Below are positions 10,107 to 21,765 of a DNA stretch of 64,000 nucleotides, piece after piece. Location: positions 62,001 to 126,000 of the forward strand of contig QZCP01000026.1 of NCBI GenBank assembly GCA_003956705.1. The letters run 5' to 3'. The position numbers and the translations under genes are program-made. Position 1 is the stretch's first letter, and each line of letters opens with the position of its first letter. A model generated the notes under the pieces. It worked only from the letters and a program-made list of their open reading frames with translations. It did not search any database and was not told the DNA's origin. Source of the DNA: Brevipalpus yothersi. Its lineage: Eukaryota; Arthropoda; Arachnida; Trombidiformes; Tenuipalpidae.

Positions 10107-11987
10107 CAGAAATAGGATCACCATAGGGTATGAGGGAGACAAAAGGCGATGCTGAAGCAAGACATAAGGAAGACGACGAAAGAGAAAGAATCGCTGATTA
10201 CCTCTTTCTATAGTAAATATAATGTAATCTCTTTTCAAAAACCTTGTTTCGAATATTGTCGAAGCTCTCTCCTTCGTCCGAAGCACGTACATAATCCCAT
10301 AAACTCATATTCATCTTGCCTAACGATTCATAAGCGCGAAAAAAATCTCTCCTCTGCCTCTTCTTCTTCTCTCCACTATTCTCTCTGCTTTGTTCTATCT
10401 GATAATCTCCGATCTCTTTTCTTCCTCTAACCTGGTTTTCCTCGTCTAATGCAAGCATCAGGTCTTCTCATCTCCTAAGCATCATCCACCTCATTTTGGA
10501 CAAATCAACAACGCTCTAATCTCCTCTTATACCCGAAAAAAAGAAGAATCGTTCATCGAGAATGTGTGATTTTAGAAAAGAGGCAAAAAAGTAATTTAAC
10601 AGTAAAGCTTACAGAGCTTATCGATTGAGGTAACCTCGTTGCCATATAACTCATGAAAGAAATTTGATACAAAGCCTGAAAAATCTTAAGCCAATGGTTC
10701 CTCAATATGTATTCATGAATGGTGATTATGGCGATGATACACTACAAGATCGCATTCAATGAAAAAAGGTCTACCGATATTCTGATTCCCTATTCGTTTT
10801 CATCCTCATCCTTGCTTTTTCGTCGCACGCGTGTGTTGAATTATCACATCACAACCGAATTGTTTTCTTTGACCTATTGGCCGTTCAAACGTTGGTGAAA
10901 AGATCAGTCTGCTTCATCGATCAACGATCAAAATGAGCAAGTAAAATCACTTTGATTTACTGAACAGTAAGAATTTGTAGATTCGTTCTTATTTATAATA
11001 TGTTCGCCTCACATCTCTCCACCCGCATGCATTGACTGATTTTTTTGGAGCACAACATCCTGACTGTATGTAATTTTGTCCCTCATAAGTGGCCCCAACA
11101 CGATTCTCAAGTCAATAATCACTTTCAGAAGTTCTGTGTAATTTTATTCGCTCTCTCTCTCTCCTCTTCCTTTCTTGCCCTGTCTGGATTCAACCCTTTT
11201 TTCTACTCTCAGTTCGCCTTGGGCTGATCGATTGTTTTCTTTGCCCGGACTATACACATACAAACTTATCATTTCTCACATCTTCAGACAAATTGATATA
11301 GAGAGAAGGTCAAAATGCCCTGACTATATACTGATAAGCATTTAGCTTCTGCAGATGAAGAAACTTTCAATTATTCTTCACTCAGCATTCTTTGAAATCT
11401 TCTGAGGAGGCCCAGGAAATATCACATGATCTCATCTATCTATTAGTTTTCCACAATGCTCAGCTATTATTCAGTGAATATGCCTTGCTTTTGCACTCTC
11501 TCTCCCTCCTTAAATTGAACTCTTGGTCACTGCTAGGATAGTGATAAACGTTTACCTGCATGATGATACAGTTCGAATCCTATTATCATATCAGTTCATT
11601 TTCAATTGAATTCATTTTTAGAAGAGAAGATTATTCAATGTGATCGAATATCAAGTGAGGGGTAAACAAAACTAATTTTTCTTGAAGAAAAGTTTGGAAT
11701 TAGGATAAACAATAATGATTCGGGTTGATAAAATTTAAGGAAGCGCTCACATCTCGGAGAGTGAGGAACGTTGTATCAGTTTTGTAAATCCTCTCGAGTG
11801 ATTTTCTTGAATGAATTCTATTTTAATGGTGATTGTGATGGAGTTAATGAGTCAGTTTACACATGAATTGATTGATAACAAAACTTTCGAGAGAGAGCGA
11901 GAGGAAGAGAAGATAGTTCTTGGTTCTCGGTGGTGCGTTGATTAGTTCAAGATCGATGCTGTGATCGGTGTTTGAAAATGCTTGTGT
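10107..11987. other. Convergent intergenic region downstream of TIA-1 and the thioredoxin-array gene
   Basis: About 1.9 kb between two convergent genes. The left part is likely a long TIA-1 3' UTR, rich in CT tracts (10365-10390, 11151-11165). Open frames here are short and low-complexity. No repeat family or RNA gene recognised. Confidence 0.4.
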
Positions 11988-14900
11988 TCACTCTTTCTTC
12001 ACTTTTGGTTTCATGAAGAACAACAAAAATATAGTGTACAATACAAAACCCACTGTAACGGCGAGTAGACCATACATAAATATATTTATCTCAGGATGTC
12101 GGTACCTATTTCGGCGTAGCCACTCCAGTACTTCTTCTTCTTTCATGAGATCTCCTACAAAATTGAACCAAAATGAGTAGTCGATAGTCAAAAGTGATTA
12201 ATGTGAAATATTGATCAGAGGAGATCAAGAGATTGTCGATTGTCTCTGTAACTTACCGCGATACATGGAAGGGAAACGCTTTCGGAAAAATACAAGAGCT
12301 GGAAAGTTGGTGATCCCATATTTTCGTGCGTATCTTGGATCTCTTATTTTGACAAACATGATGTCCAAATTGTCTGCATCGTCATCTATTCTTTCCAGCT
12401 CTTTCAAAACTTCTTCACAATCATAACATCCTTTCTCATCTGGGAAAAAGAAAGTGAAAGCGAATGAGAACAAACTGATGAATTATGAAAAATTGATAAA
12501 ATAATATCAACTCACAGAAATAAACTGCTACAAAGTCGTTTTCCATCAATATTTTATCCAACATTTTTCTATTCACTTCTTCAATCTCATCTTTGAGCTC
12601 AAAAACATCTTCACTCGTGAGCCATGAGAGAACTTTGTCCTCTTGAGTTAGATCGCCATCATAGAATATTGGCACTTTCTTTCGGAAATATCCGAGAGCT
12701 GGAGTGCCATGAACACGATACTTTCGTGCGGCTTCATAATCGTTAACTTTGACGAAATCTATACCATAATGATCAAGATCATCGTCAATCTTCTCCAATT
12801 CTTTCAGAACTTCATCACACTCTGCACAATCGTCATCATAAAAGAAGACCACAAGGAATGGTGATTCATCCACGAGCTTGTCTAGCATGCGTCCATTGAC
12901 ATCTTCAATTTCATCTTGCAACTCTCGATTATCATCATCAATCAGCCATTCTAGGACAGCGTCCTCATTTCGAAGGTCACCTACATTGAGATTACCAGAG
13001 AGATGATGATTATGATAATGTCATACACAAACAATCTACTCCTGAACAACCCACCATCAAAGAGGAGTGGATTTCCGTTTCGGAAATACATCAGAGCAGG
13101 AAAAGTTCTGATTCCATATCTCTTTGCCAAAGGAATGTCTTGAATCTTGACCATTTGAATGCCATATATGTCGCATTCATCATCGATGTGCTCTAGCTCT
13201 TCTAGAACAATATCACAGGCTCGGCAGTTAGGTTTATCTGTAGGTAAGAAGAAGGAGTAGATTTTATTACCACTTCTACCACAAATCAAAAGGCTTTGAA
13301 TAACTTACAGAAAAAGACGACGAGGTAGTGAGAATTTTCTATAAGATTCTCAAGAAGCTCTCTGTTAACCGATTCAATGGTGTCCTCTGTTCGTTGTTGA
13401 ATGAGCCATTGGAGAACATCTTCTTCCGCAGAAATATCTCCATGATACACACTAGGAGTTTGCTTCTCGAAATAGATCAATGCTGGGAATGATTTGCATC
13501 CATACTCTTCAGCCAATTCCGCATCTTTGGTCTTGACGAAAGCAATTCCATGCTTATCGGTGTCCGTATCAATGTTCTCAAGATCCTCGAGAACAGCTCG
13601 ACAGTTTGGACAATCGTCGCTATCTGAATGATTTTGGTGAAGGTGAAGTTTTTTTGAGAATACTTGCCTTCCAATTCACATGGACACAACTACTTTCTAC
13701 CTCTACTACTTTTCAGCGAGAGGTTACTCAACACAATTTTTGTGTATATTTATTGTGTACACATATTGAGCCCTTTTCATGGGCCTCAATTGTATACACC
13801 GGAAAAAGTAATAAAAACAATTTTTCCCCTCAAGAGTGCTCATGAACCATATTTTCTGATCAATTTTCTTAACCAATTACTCTCAACAAATTTTGTTGAT
13901 AACCTCGGTGAAACTACCCACTACGTTTATTATTAGATATAATCAATACTTACAGAAATAGACTGCAATATGTTCCGTGGATGTGAGTAGTTTTCTGAGC
14001 GTTTTACCATCGACTTCTTCGATCATGTCCAACGAAGGATCCTTTTGAGATACGAGCCAATCCAAAATTTTGTCTGATTTTTTCAAATCCCCTGTTGATG
14101 GTGATTGGAGGAAATAAGATTAGGAAGAGAAAGATTATAAAAAGATCTCTAGGTTCAGAGAGAAGATTGAATCAGATTGATAAATACCAGGATAGATGAT
14201 GGGATCATTCTCATCGCCTTTCTTGAAAAATACCAAGGCAGGTAAGGCATATACTCCGAAGGTTCGAGCCAATGCCGGGTCTTCAATTTTAACGAATTTA
14301 ATGCCAGCAGCATCCGCTTCATCGTCAATCTTTTCCAATTCATCCAAAACTCTATCGCATTGCTTACATTCTGTTCTACTGTAAAACAGAACTGCCAAAT
14401 AATTAATCTTACCCAATAGTCGATCGAACATTCGTCGATTGACTCGTTCAATTGCATCAGCACTCTCCATGTTTTCTGGTCGAGTTAACCATTCTAGAAC
14501 TTCTTCCTCATCGAAAAGGTCACCTTCATACTTGAGAGGCTTTCCTCGTCGGAAGAAGACTAGACCAGGAGGGTCCCGAACACCATACTTTTTGGCAATC
14601 AAATTGTCAGATATTTTCACCAATTCGACTTCATAATCAGAACAGTCATCGTCAATATTTTCCAGATGTTCAAGAATTTCTTCGCTCTCATCATCATTTG
14701 TTTTGTAGAAAAGAACGGCGAGATATTCTTTTTCAGCAATCATTTTGAAGAGAATGTCTCGATTTACGTTTTCAATTGTGTCCTCATTTTTCTGCTTCAC
14801 CAGCCAGTCCAGAACGTGTTCCTCTTGAGTCAAGTCTCCTTCGTAAATGCTCGGTGATCCGTTTTCAAAATATACCAGAGAAGGTGTTTTGGTTATTCCG

Positions 14901-16942
14901 ATTTCTTTTGCATATTCGATATCATCAGTTTTCACAAAATGAATACCATGTTGATCTGTATCATCGTCAATCTTTTCCAATTCACCCAAAATTTTGACAG
15001 TTTCGGTAGCTTTAGGGTCAGTGTAGAAGAATACCACAATATTGGGAATATCTTCAATAAGTCTTTGAAGCATTTTTCGATCAACCATTTCTATCACATC
15101 TTCTTTGCTGCCCTTCAAATTGATCATCCACTTGAGAACAGTTTCTTCATCTTTCAAATCACCTTCATACGGTTGAGGAAAACGATTCTTGAAGAAAATT
15201 AAGGCGGGAAAAGAGGTTACATGATGCTCGGTAGCCACATCAACATCTTGAATTCGGACAAAATCAATTCCGTTCTCTTCCGCTATATGATCGATCTTCT
15301 CCAGTTCATGTAGAACTTTTTCACAGTCACTGCAACCTTTTGGACGGGTGAATAAAACTGCGACATATTGTGATCTTGAGAGAAGTTTGTCCAACATTTT
15401 CTCGTTTAACTGTTCAATCTGATCAGGTGAATCAAGAGCTTCTTCCGATGTGACCCATTTGAGAACATCATCTGGTTTCTTAAGACTTCCAGTGTATGGA
15501 GTAGGTTGCCCGTGTCGATACAGAACTAGCGATGGGAACTTGGTGATTCCATTTTTACGTGCGAGAGATAGATCATCAGTGGTCACGAACAGTATGCCAT
15601 GATCATCAGTGTCATCATCAATATTCTCAAGACCTTTGAGAATATCAGCACAATCTCGACACTCATCTGGAGCATAGAAAACTAGAACATAGGGATGCTC
15701 ATCTACCAGATCTTCTAGGATCTCTTCGGTCACTTCTTCGATTGTATCCTCTGTTTTCTGTTTGATTAGCCATTCTAGAACTTCTTCCTCCTTTGTGAGA
15801 TCTCCTTCATAAACGGTTGGAAGTCCGTGTTCAAAGTAGACCATGATGGGAAGTTCATCCATCAGACCATATTCTTTGGCTATTTTATCATCATCTATCT
15901 TGACCAAAGGTATATCATACTTATCAGTGTCATCATCAATATTTTCCAATTCTTTTAGTACAACTGTACTTCGAGGAGAATCTTTGTCATAAAATAGAAC
16001 AGCAAGTGAATCTGATGTTTCTACCAGAGTTTCGAGAGTCTTTGAATTTATATCTTCTATTTCAACTGATGTTTGCTGTTCGATAAGCCATTTTAGAACT
16101 TCTTCTTCCTTGGTCAGATCACCCTCATATATTGTGGGCACTTCATTTTCAAAGAAAACAACAACCGGAAGTTTGCTCTTAACATGATACTTTTCGGCTG
16201 CTTCCAAATCATCGGTTCGAACGAAAACAATGTCTGCTCGATCACAATCGTCATCTATGTGCTCCAACTCTTTGAGTACTTCGTTAGATTTTCTATTACT
16301 TTTGTCATAGAACAGTACAGCGATGTGTGGAGTTCGGTCAATCAGAGCGTAGAGCATTTTATCGGAAACTTCTTCAATTTCATCTGAATTAAGTTGCTTC
16401 TGGAGCCATGCGAGAACTTTCTCCTCTTTCTTCAGATCACCATCATAGAGGTTGGGAATTTGTTTTTCAAAATAAACAAGAGCCGGTAGCTCATCATCGA
16501 GACCGAACTCTTTGGCCAATTGAACATCATCAATTTTCACGAATGGCAGACCGAGTTTATCGCAATCATCGTCAATATTTTCAAGTTCTCCTAGTGCTTC
16601 CAAGGACTGTTTTGATTTTTTATCATCTACGAGGAAGAAAAACAGTCTCGGTGTCAGTTGAAGGGAAAAAATTTGAAAATTTTGCCTCATTTTTAGGATA
16701 GAATGATCAAAAGTCGATCAGGAAGAATGTAGTCCATATTAAGTCAAGGTGTATATACTCATGTGGAAGCAAGAACTTGAGTGGGAAAGTATTCAGATGA
16801 AGTAGTGAAGAAGAAGGCTTGGAAGAAGGAGGAAAAATACGAATAGAGAGAGGGGCACAAGAAATGCCTAGTTTCTGGAAGTCTATCAACTTGTCATGAA
16901 CTTTTTTCCTAGTCGTTTAAGGGAACATGACAAGAATAGCAG

Positions 16943-16993
<51 letters not shown>

Positions 16994-19714
16994 TGCCACT
17001 TTCATGATACACGACACCCTGAAATAAGTGAGAGAAGCCACCAAATGAGCTTCTCTGGATGCATGCCGAGAGAAGGTGATTCGGAACATGGTAAAGCCAA
17101 GCAAATTTAACTATTCTAATTTCTCTCGCTAAAAATTCATTAGCTTGGGGAGAATTTTTCTGCTTTTTTCTCTTTCTCTTCCTCTCTCGAATATGTTGGA
17201 TATTCGGGTGATTTTTTTCGAAAGTTTTCACGTGTACTTAGCTTAAGCTATGAGCTGTATACTTATGGCTGATCAGAGATATGGTTGAGATTGGTTTTCA
17301 TCACTTCAATTTTTGGCGGAAGTATTATTTTGGAAACCTCAAATTCTATGAGCCGTTAAACGGTTTTAGAGTGCATTCATATTATTCGTGTATATACTTG
17401 ACCTGAAAATTTTTCACACTCTCAAGTTTTCCTTTTCTTTACTCTTCAGCAAAATTTTGCGAGAGCAAAGTTTACCTTTCAAGGATGGATGATGGTTAGA
17501 GATATGATTAAAGTAGAAATGCTAATTTTAGTGATGAACTGTGGGTGAACTCTCACTTCTTGGTGTAGCCATAAATTGCATAAGTAACATCTAATCGTGA
17601 TTCCTTATTCTCCATCCTCCATGAGTGTGCTTCACTAATCTCGGTTATCTTCCATTTCAATCTAACTCATTTGCACTCCCAGCTTTTACGCTCATGATCT
17701 ATGTTACCAGACGAAATTATCTGAGAAAGAATTCCTCGGAATCTGATCTCCACTACCAGTACCATTACCACTACTACTATTGCTACTACTTGTACCAGTA
17801 TTGGCCCAGAAGTAAATAAGTTTCATTATTATATTTATACTTTCAAGTGTTGCTCTTGGAAAGATTTCGAAATCCTCATCTCAGTTACTCACAGTTATAT
17901 CTAGGCAATAATAATAATGCATATAAGAAACAAACTCTCGGGATTCTTCTAGGAGGAAGGATTATCCCATACTCTTAGCATCACAGAAGTGAGAGTACAT
18001 GTATGTCAAAGAGGTATCCACTCAACAGTTCGCGATATACTCAAAAATTTATCTGTTTAGCATCGACAATCACGAAGTCAAAAGCGAGAAGAGTATTGCA
18101 AAGAGTAACAGTACTGGCTAGGATTCCTCATTTCAACAAGGTTTACTGGTGCATGCTGTTTTTGGATCTGTTACTCTTGCCGAGTTTTGATGGTGAAAAC
18201 TATTGATTTTACTTACAGAAAAGAACAGCGACATGAGGCTTGTTGGCAATCATTTGATGAAGAACAACGTCAGAGACATCCTCAATCTCATCTGAATTCT
18301 TCTGATGGATGAGCCATTCTAGAACGGTTTCCTCCTTGGTTAAATCTCCAGAGTAAAAATTGGGCACCGAATTCTCAAAATAAACTAGGCACGGCATTTC
18401 GTTAGGGCTGATACCAAAGCGTTTTGCCACCTCTCGATCGTCTATTTTGACAAATGCAATGTCGTGCTGATCGGTGTCATCGTCGATCTTTTCCAATTCT
18501 TGGAGGACAGTTTTACTCTTTTCTTGTGTGTCATCATCTGTAAGTGGAAAGAAGATGATGAATTTTGGCAGATCAATATACCGGAACTTGTGTGATGAGT
18601 TTGCACACAATCACACATAATTTTGAGCATTCAATTGTAATGAGTGAACTTACAGAATAGAACGGCTAAATTCTCTGAGCTTTCGATCATTTTTTCCAAA
18701 ATGGAAGTGGAAACGTCTTCGATTACTGCTTCGCCTTTTTCATCTTCTTCGTCATCATCTGCGGTGTCACGAAATTCCAACAGCCATTCCAAAACAGCTT
18801 CCTCATTCTCGAGATCTCCTACGAACAAATGATTAACGGTAAATCTATGTATTCAAATAGTGAGAATCCTCTCACTCTCATAGCCTACCTTGGTAGACTA
18901 TGGGTATTTTCCGGCGATAATAGACTAGAGAAGGCATCTCCTCTAGACCATATTCGAAGGCAAGAGCTTGGTCAGAAATTTTGACGAATGCGATGTCTTT
19001 TTGACTGGCATCATCGTCGATGTTTTCCAGCTCGTGAAGAACTTTCTCGCTTTTTTTGCTATTTTTCTTGTCTGTGTGAAATAAAAGGCAAATCAAGTCA
19101 GTGATCATTTCATATTTGGTTTTCAAATCATTCGAGCTATTAAACGTAAACGTAGTGGGTATATCTAAGAGGTTGTTTGATTGATCAGAGATTTATGGTT
19201 CAATTTGTTTTGTAATGGTTCATGAGCACTCTTAAATTATAAAATGCAAGTATTGAAGACAAATTTTTTCGCTGTTATCAATTCAGCGAAACTGATTTTT
19301 TACAAAATGAGCGTATATTTGTGTGTGATGCTACGACTGGAAAAAAAATTATTATCAATTGAAATGATCATAAACTCACAAAAAAGAGCAGCAAGATAAT
19401 CATGAGAGTCCACGTATTGTTGTAAATGTTGGGAATCCACCTCTTCAATTTTCTCTGGATTATCTAGAGCATCCAATGCCGAGATCCATTCGAATACTGT
19501 TTCTTCTTGCTTTGGATCTCCTGAGAAGAACGAAAATTATTCATGAATCAAGAGTATGAAAGAGAACAATTCTCTATAATATGCTCGAGTATGTATTCCT
19601 TCTCCTGATTTAAGTCAATGCTAAGAACATTTTTCCTCATCTAGTTGTCTTGTAATAAATTAAAATGCGAACGTTGAATCAGATCACAAGCAAATTGTTC
19701 GTAGGAGAGATACT

Positions 19715-19760
<46 letters not shown>

Positions 19761-19796
19761 NNNNNNNNNNNNNNNNNNNNNNNNNNNNNNNNNNNN

Positions 19797-19868
<72 letters not shown>

Positions 19869-21064
19869 TTGCTAAGTTTACAAAGTATTTCCACTGGATG
19901 GTTGCCTCAAGTGGTGAACTATTTGCGGTGACAGGAAATACATTTACCCTCATAGATGTGACTTTCTTTATTCTTAAACAACACTAGGCTAGGAAGCTTG
20001 TTTACATCGAACTTTTTCGCTGCTGCTCGCTCCGAAGTTTTCACCAGATCTATGTTAAGTTCTTTGAGCTCAGGTTGAATCTGAAACAAAAAGAAAGGGA
20101 GGAGGAAGAGAAGAGAGATGGGAAGAATAAATGAAATGTGAGGTTTTTCATGTATATGGAATCATGAGATGATGATGATCATCCTGAATAGGCAAATCCA
20201 TAGATGAGAAAATTCATAGAAAACATGACAAAGCATGAATTCGTTCGAGGCCATATTTTCTTCTGGATAGTTTTTGGCTTCGTTCAGGTAAAAAAAATAC
20301 ACTATTGATGAGTACGTGTAGAAGATCGGAGATAATTCCGCGATCGAAGATTGTTCTAACCTTTTCCAACTCTGTTAATACTTCTTTACAATTGGTACAA
20401 GATCTGGTGTCTGTTCAGGAGGGAAAGAGAAAAAATATTTGAAATTATTTGCGTTATCAGGAAGGATAATTTTGTTCGGAATTGGAATGAATCTAATTAT
20501 TTCCACATGCTTAGATTGAGATTCTATGAATTTATTATTTCTCAACTCTAATTTACTTCTCAATATTGAGCTCCAGTAGATTTTACTTCTATGAGAATGA
20601 ATCACCGTTACGTGATCAAAAATAATCGGTTTGCTTTTCCACGTATATTACTATGTCCTTGATCTCTGTTATTGAAATTTCTGCTAATTTAAAATTTCTT
20701 AGCCTAGAATTGATTCAGAGACGGTTGAAATGAAGAAAACTTCAAGGATATTGAGCAACAACTTCCTCCTCAGATTCTGAATCAAATACATGGAGAATGA
20801 TATAATCTCAGAACTTCCTCTATAATCTAACCATCTGAATTGGAGAATTTTTTTTGGTTTTAAAAACGGAATTTATCAGCTCTACTTACAGAAGAAGACG
20901 ACCAGAATTCCGCCGGCTTCAAATCTGGTCTCCAGTTGTTTGGTGGTGAGATTAGGGATTGTATCCGTGGTTGATGCATAATTAAATCCAATAATCAATA
21001 GAAAAATTAACAACAGGTGAAATCTCATCAATACATGAGAAGAAGGAACTATTCTAAATTTCAT
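11988..21064 (-). CDS. Giant ER membrane protein with 15 tandem thioredoxin-like modules (PDI-like)
   Basis: Fourteen coding exons on the minus strand: 20890-21064, 20361-20410, 19948-20080, 19380-19520, 18889-19071, 18654-18818, 18217-18537, 14188-16626, 13954-14091, 13309-13623, 13055-13237, 12516-12980, 12257-12439, 11988-12154. They join in frame to 1685 residues. The N-terminus has a signal peptide (MRFHLLLIFLLIIGFNYAS; ATG at 21028 is an alternative start). Each module of about 106 residues follows the scheme CxxC..VLKELE.IDDD..FVKI.D..A..YG...PALVYF then Y.GDLT.EE.VLEWL...IE.V. The PAL corresponds to the thioredoxin cis-proline. Only 8 of 15 modules keep CxxC. The C-terminus has one membrane helix (IFMYGLLAVTVGFVLYTIF) and ends KPKVKKE, a KxKxx ER-retrieval signal, so the array should face the ER lumen. 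It resembles the Drosophila l(2)01289 type of multi-thioredoxin protein; orthology is tentative. A role in disulphide exchange or chaperoning is inferred. Confidence 0.85.
14188..16626 (-). other. Exon 8 of the thioredoxin-array gene: eight modules without an intron
   Basis: This 2439-base exon encodes eight first-half units and seven second-half units of the thioredoxin-like module. Elsewhere in the gene each half is usually its own exon (about 183 bases, then about 138-165 bases). The exon begins and ends in phase 1 like its neighbours. The eight IDDD-type helices (for example GELENIDDDCDKLG, KELEHIDDDCDRAD, HELEKIDHIAEENG) mark the modules. Confidence 0.85.
16627..18216 (-). other. Long intron 7 of the thioredoxin-array gene
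   Basis: At 1590 bases this is much the longest intron of the gene. It holds a pure (GA)n tract (16946-16991) and no open frame with recognisable content. No mobile-element protein is seen. Confidence 0.5.
16946..16991. repeat. (GA)n microsatellite, 46 bases
   Basis: Uninterrupted GA dinucleotides on the plus strand inside intron 7 of the thioredoxin-array gene. The Ser-Leu repeat protein read from the other strand is an artefact of this tract. Confidence 0.97.
19718..19863. repeat. (AG)n microsatellite interrupted by an assembly gap
   Basis: Pure AG dinucleotides flank 36 N characters. The tract lies in intron 3 of the thioredoxin-array gene (between exons 19948-20080 and 19380-19520), so the gap does not affect the coding sequence. 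True length is unknown. Confidence 0.97.
19761..19796. other. Assembly gap, 36 N
   Basis: A run of 36 N inside the AG microsatellite. The number may be a placeholder or an estimate. Confidence 0.99.
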
Positions 21065-21765
21065 CTTATAGGGATGATTAAAGTTGTTATAATTTTGCGG
21101 CCGTTCATGAAAACAGAAGAATCGATGGAAATGGGCCTCGTAAGATGGAAAATGAGAACGAATAAGACGTCTGAATGAATTCACTGAGAAGCCAAATTTA
21201 GTTGCATAGACACTGGAGACACATCACCTTCGTCGTTCCCATTGATCGTACTAAACTTGATGGTATCGTCTTCATGAGTGAACTATTTCGAGTAGTACTC
21301 AACTTGCATCTTATACCTTCTCCCATGAACCACCTCCTCACCGAGTTTCATTGTGGATGTCACTCGAACGATTGAGCCAGTACGCTAAACAAGCGCATGA
21401 TTCATTTAGTGCCAACATGGTGCAAACTAGGCGAAGAAAAGAATTCTAGTTAAATTACAAGAGGAAGCTCTCAGTGAACCAGCATCATGAAAGCAAACCT
21501 CTGATTTACGATCAATGTTGATTGAGGTGTCTTCATTATGAATATTATTCACGTAGACATCAACGTAAATGGGGAAAAAAGATGTGAGAGCCGGGTGAAA
21601 GATCTACGCTTGAGCTTGAAAAAAAAATTCATTCATTAACATTTATTGTTAATTCATGCTATTCATGTAAAAATATTGGATGGAAAATTTTTGAGCCAAA
21701 AAATTCTCGTAAACAATTCAAAAAATCCATCTGAGTTAATTGATTATCAAATGCGAAAATGTATC
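21065..21765. other. Intergenic region upstream of the thioredoxin-array gene
   Basis: About 700 bases between the thioredoxin-array start (-) and the 3' end of the zinc-finger gene (-). The promoter of the former should lie here. No open frame, repeat or RNA gene recognised. Confidence 0.4.
21642..21647 (-). terminator. Poly(A) signal AATAAA for the zinc-finger gene
   Basis: TTTATT on the plus strand, 119 bases downstream of the minus-strand stop at 21766. Confidence 0.5.

Noticed and set aside
19665..19953. Arg-Glu and Ser-Leu repeat open frames across the AG tract
   Set aside because: Translation of a dinucleotide microsatellite with N bases; not a protein.
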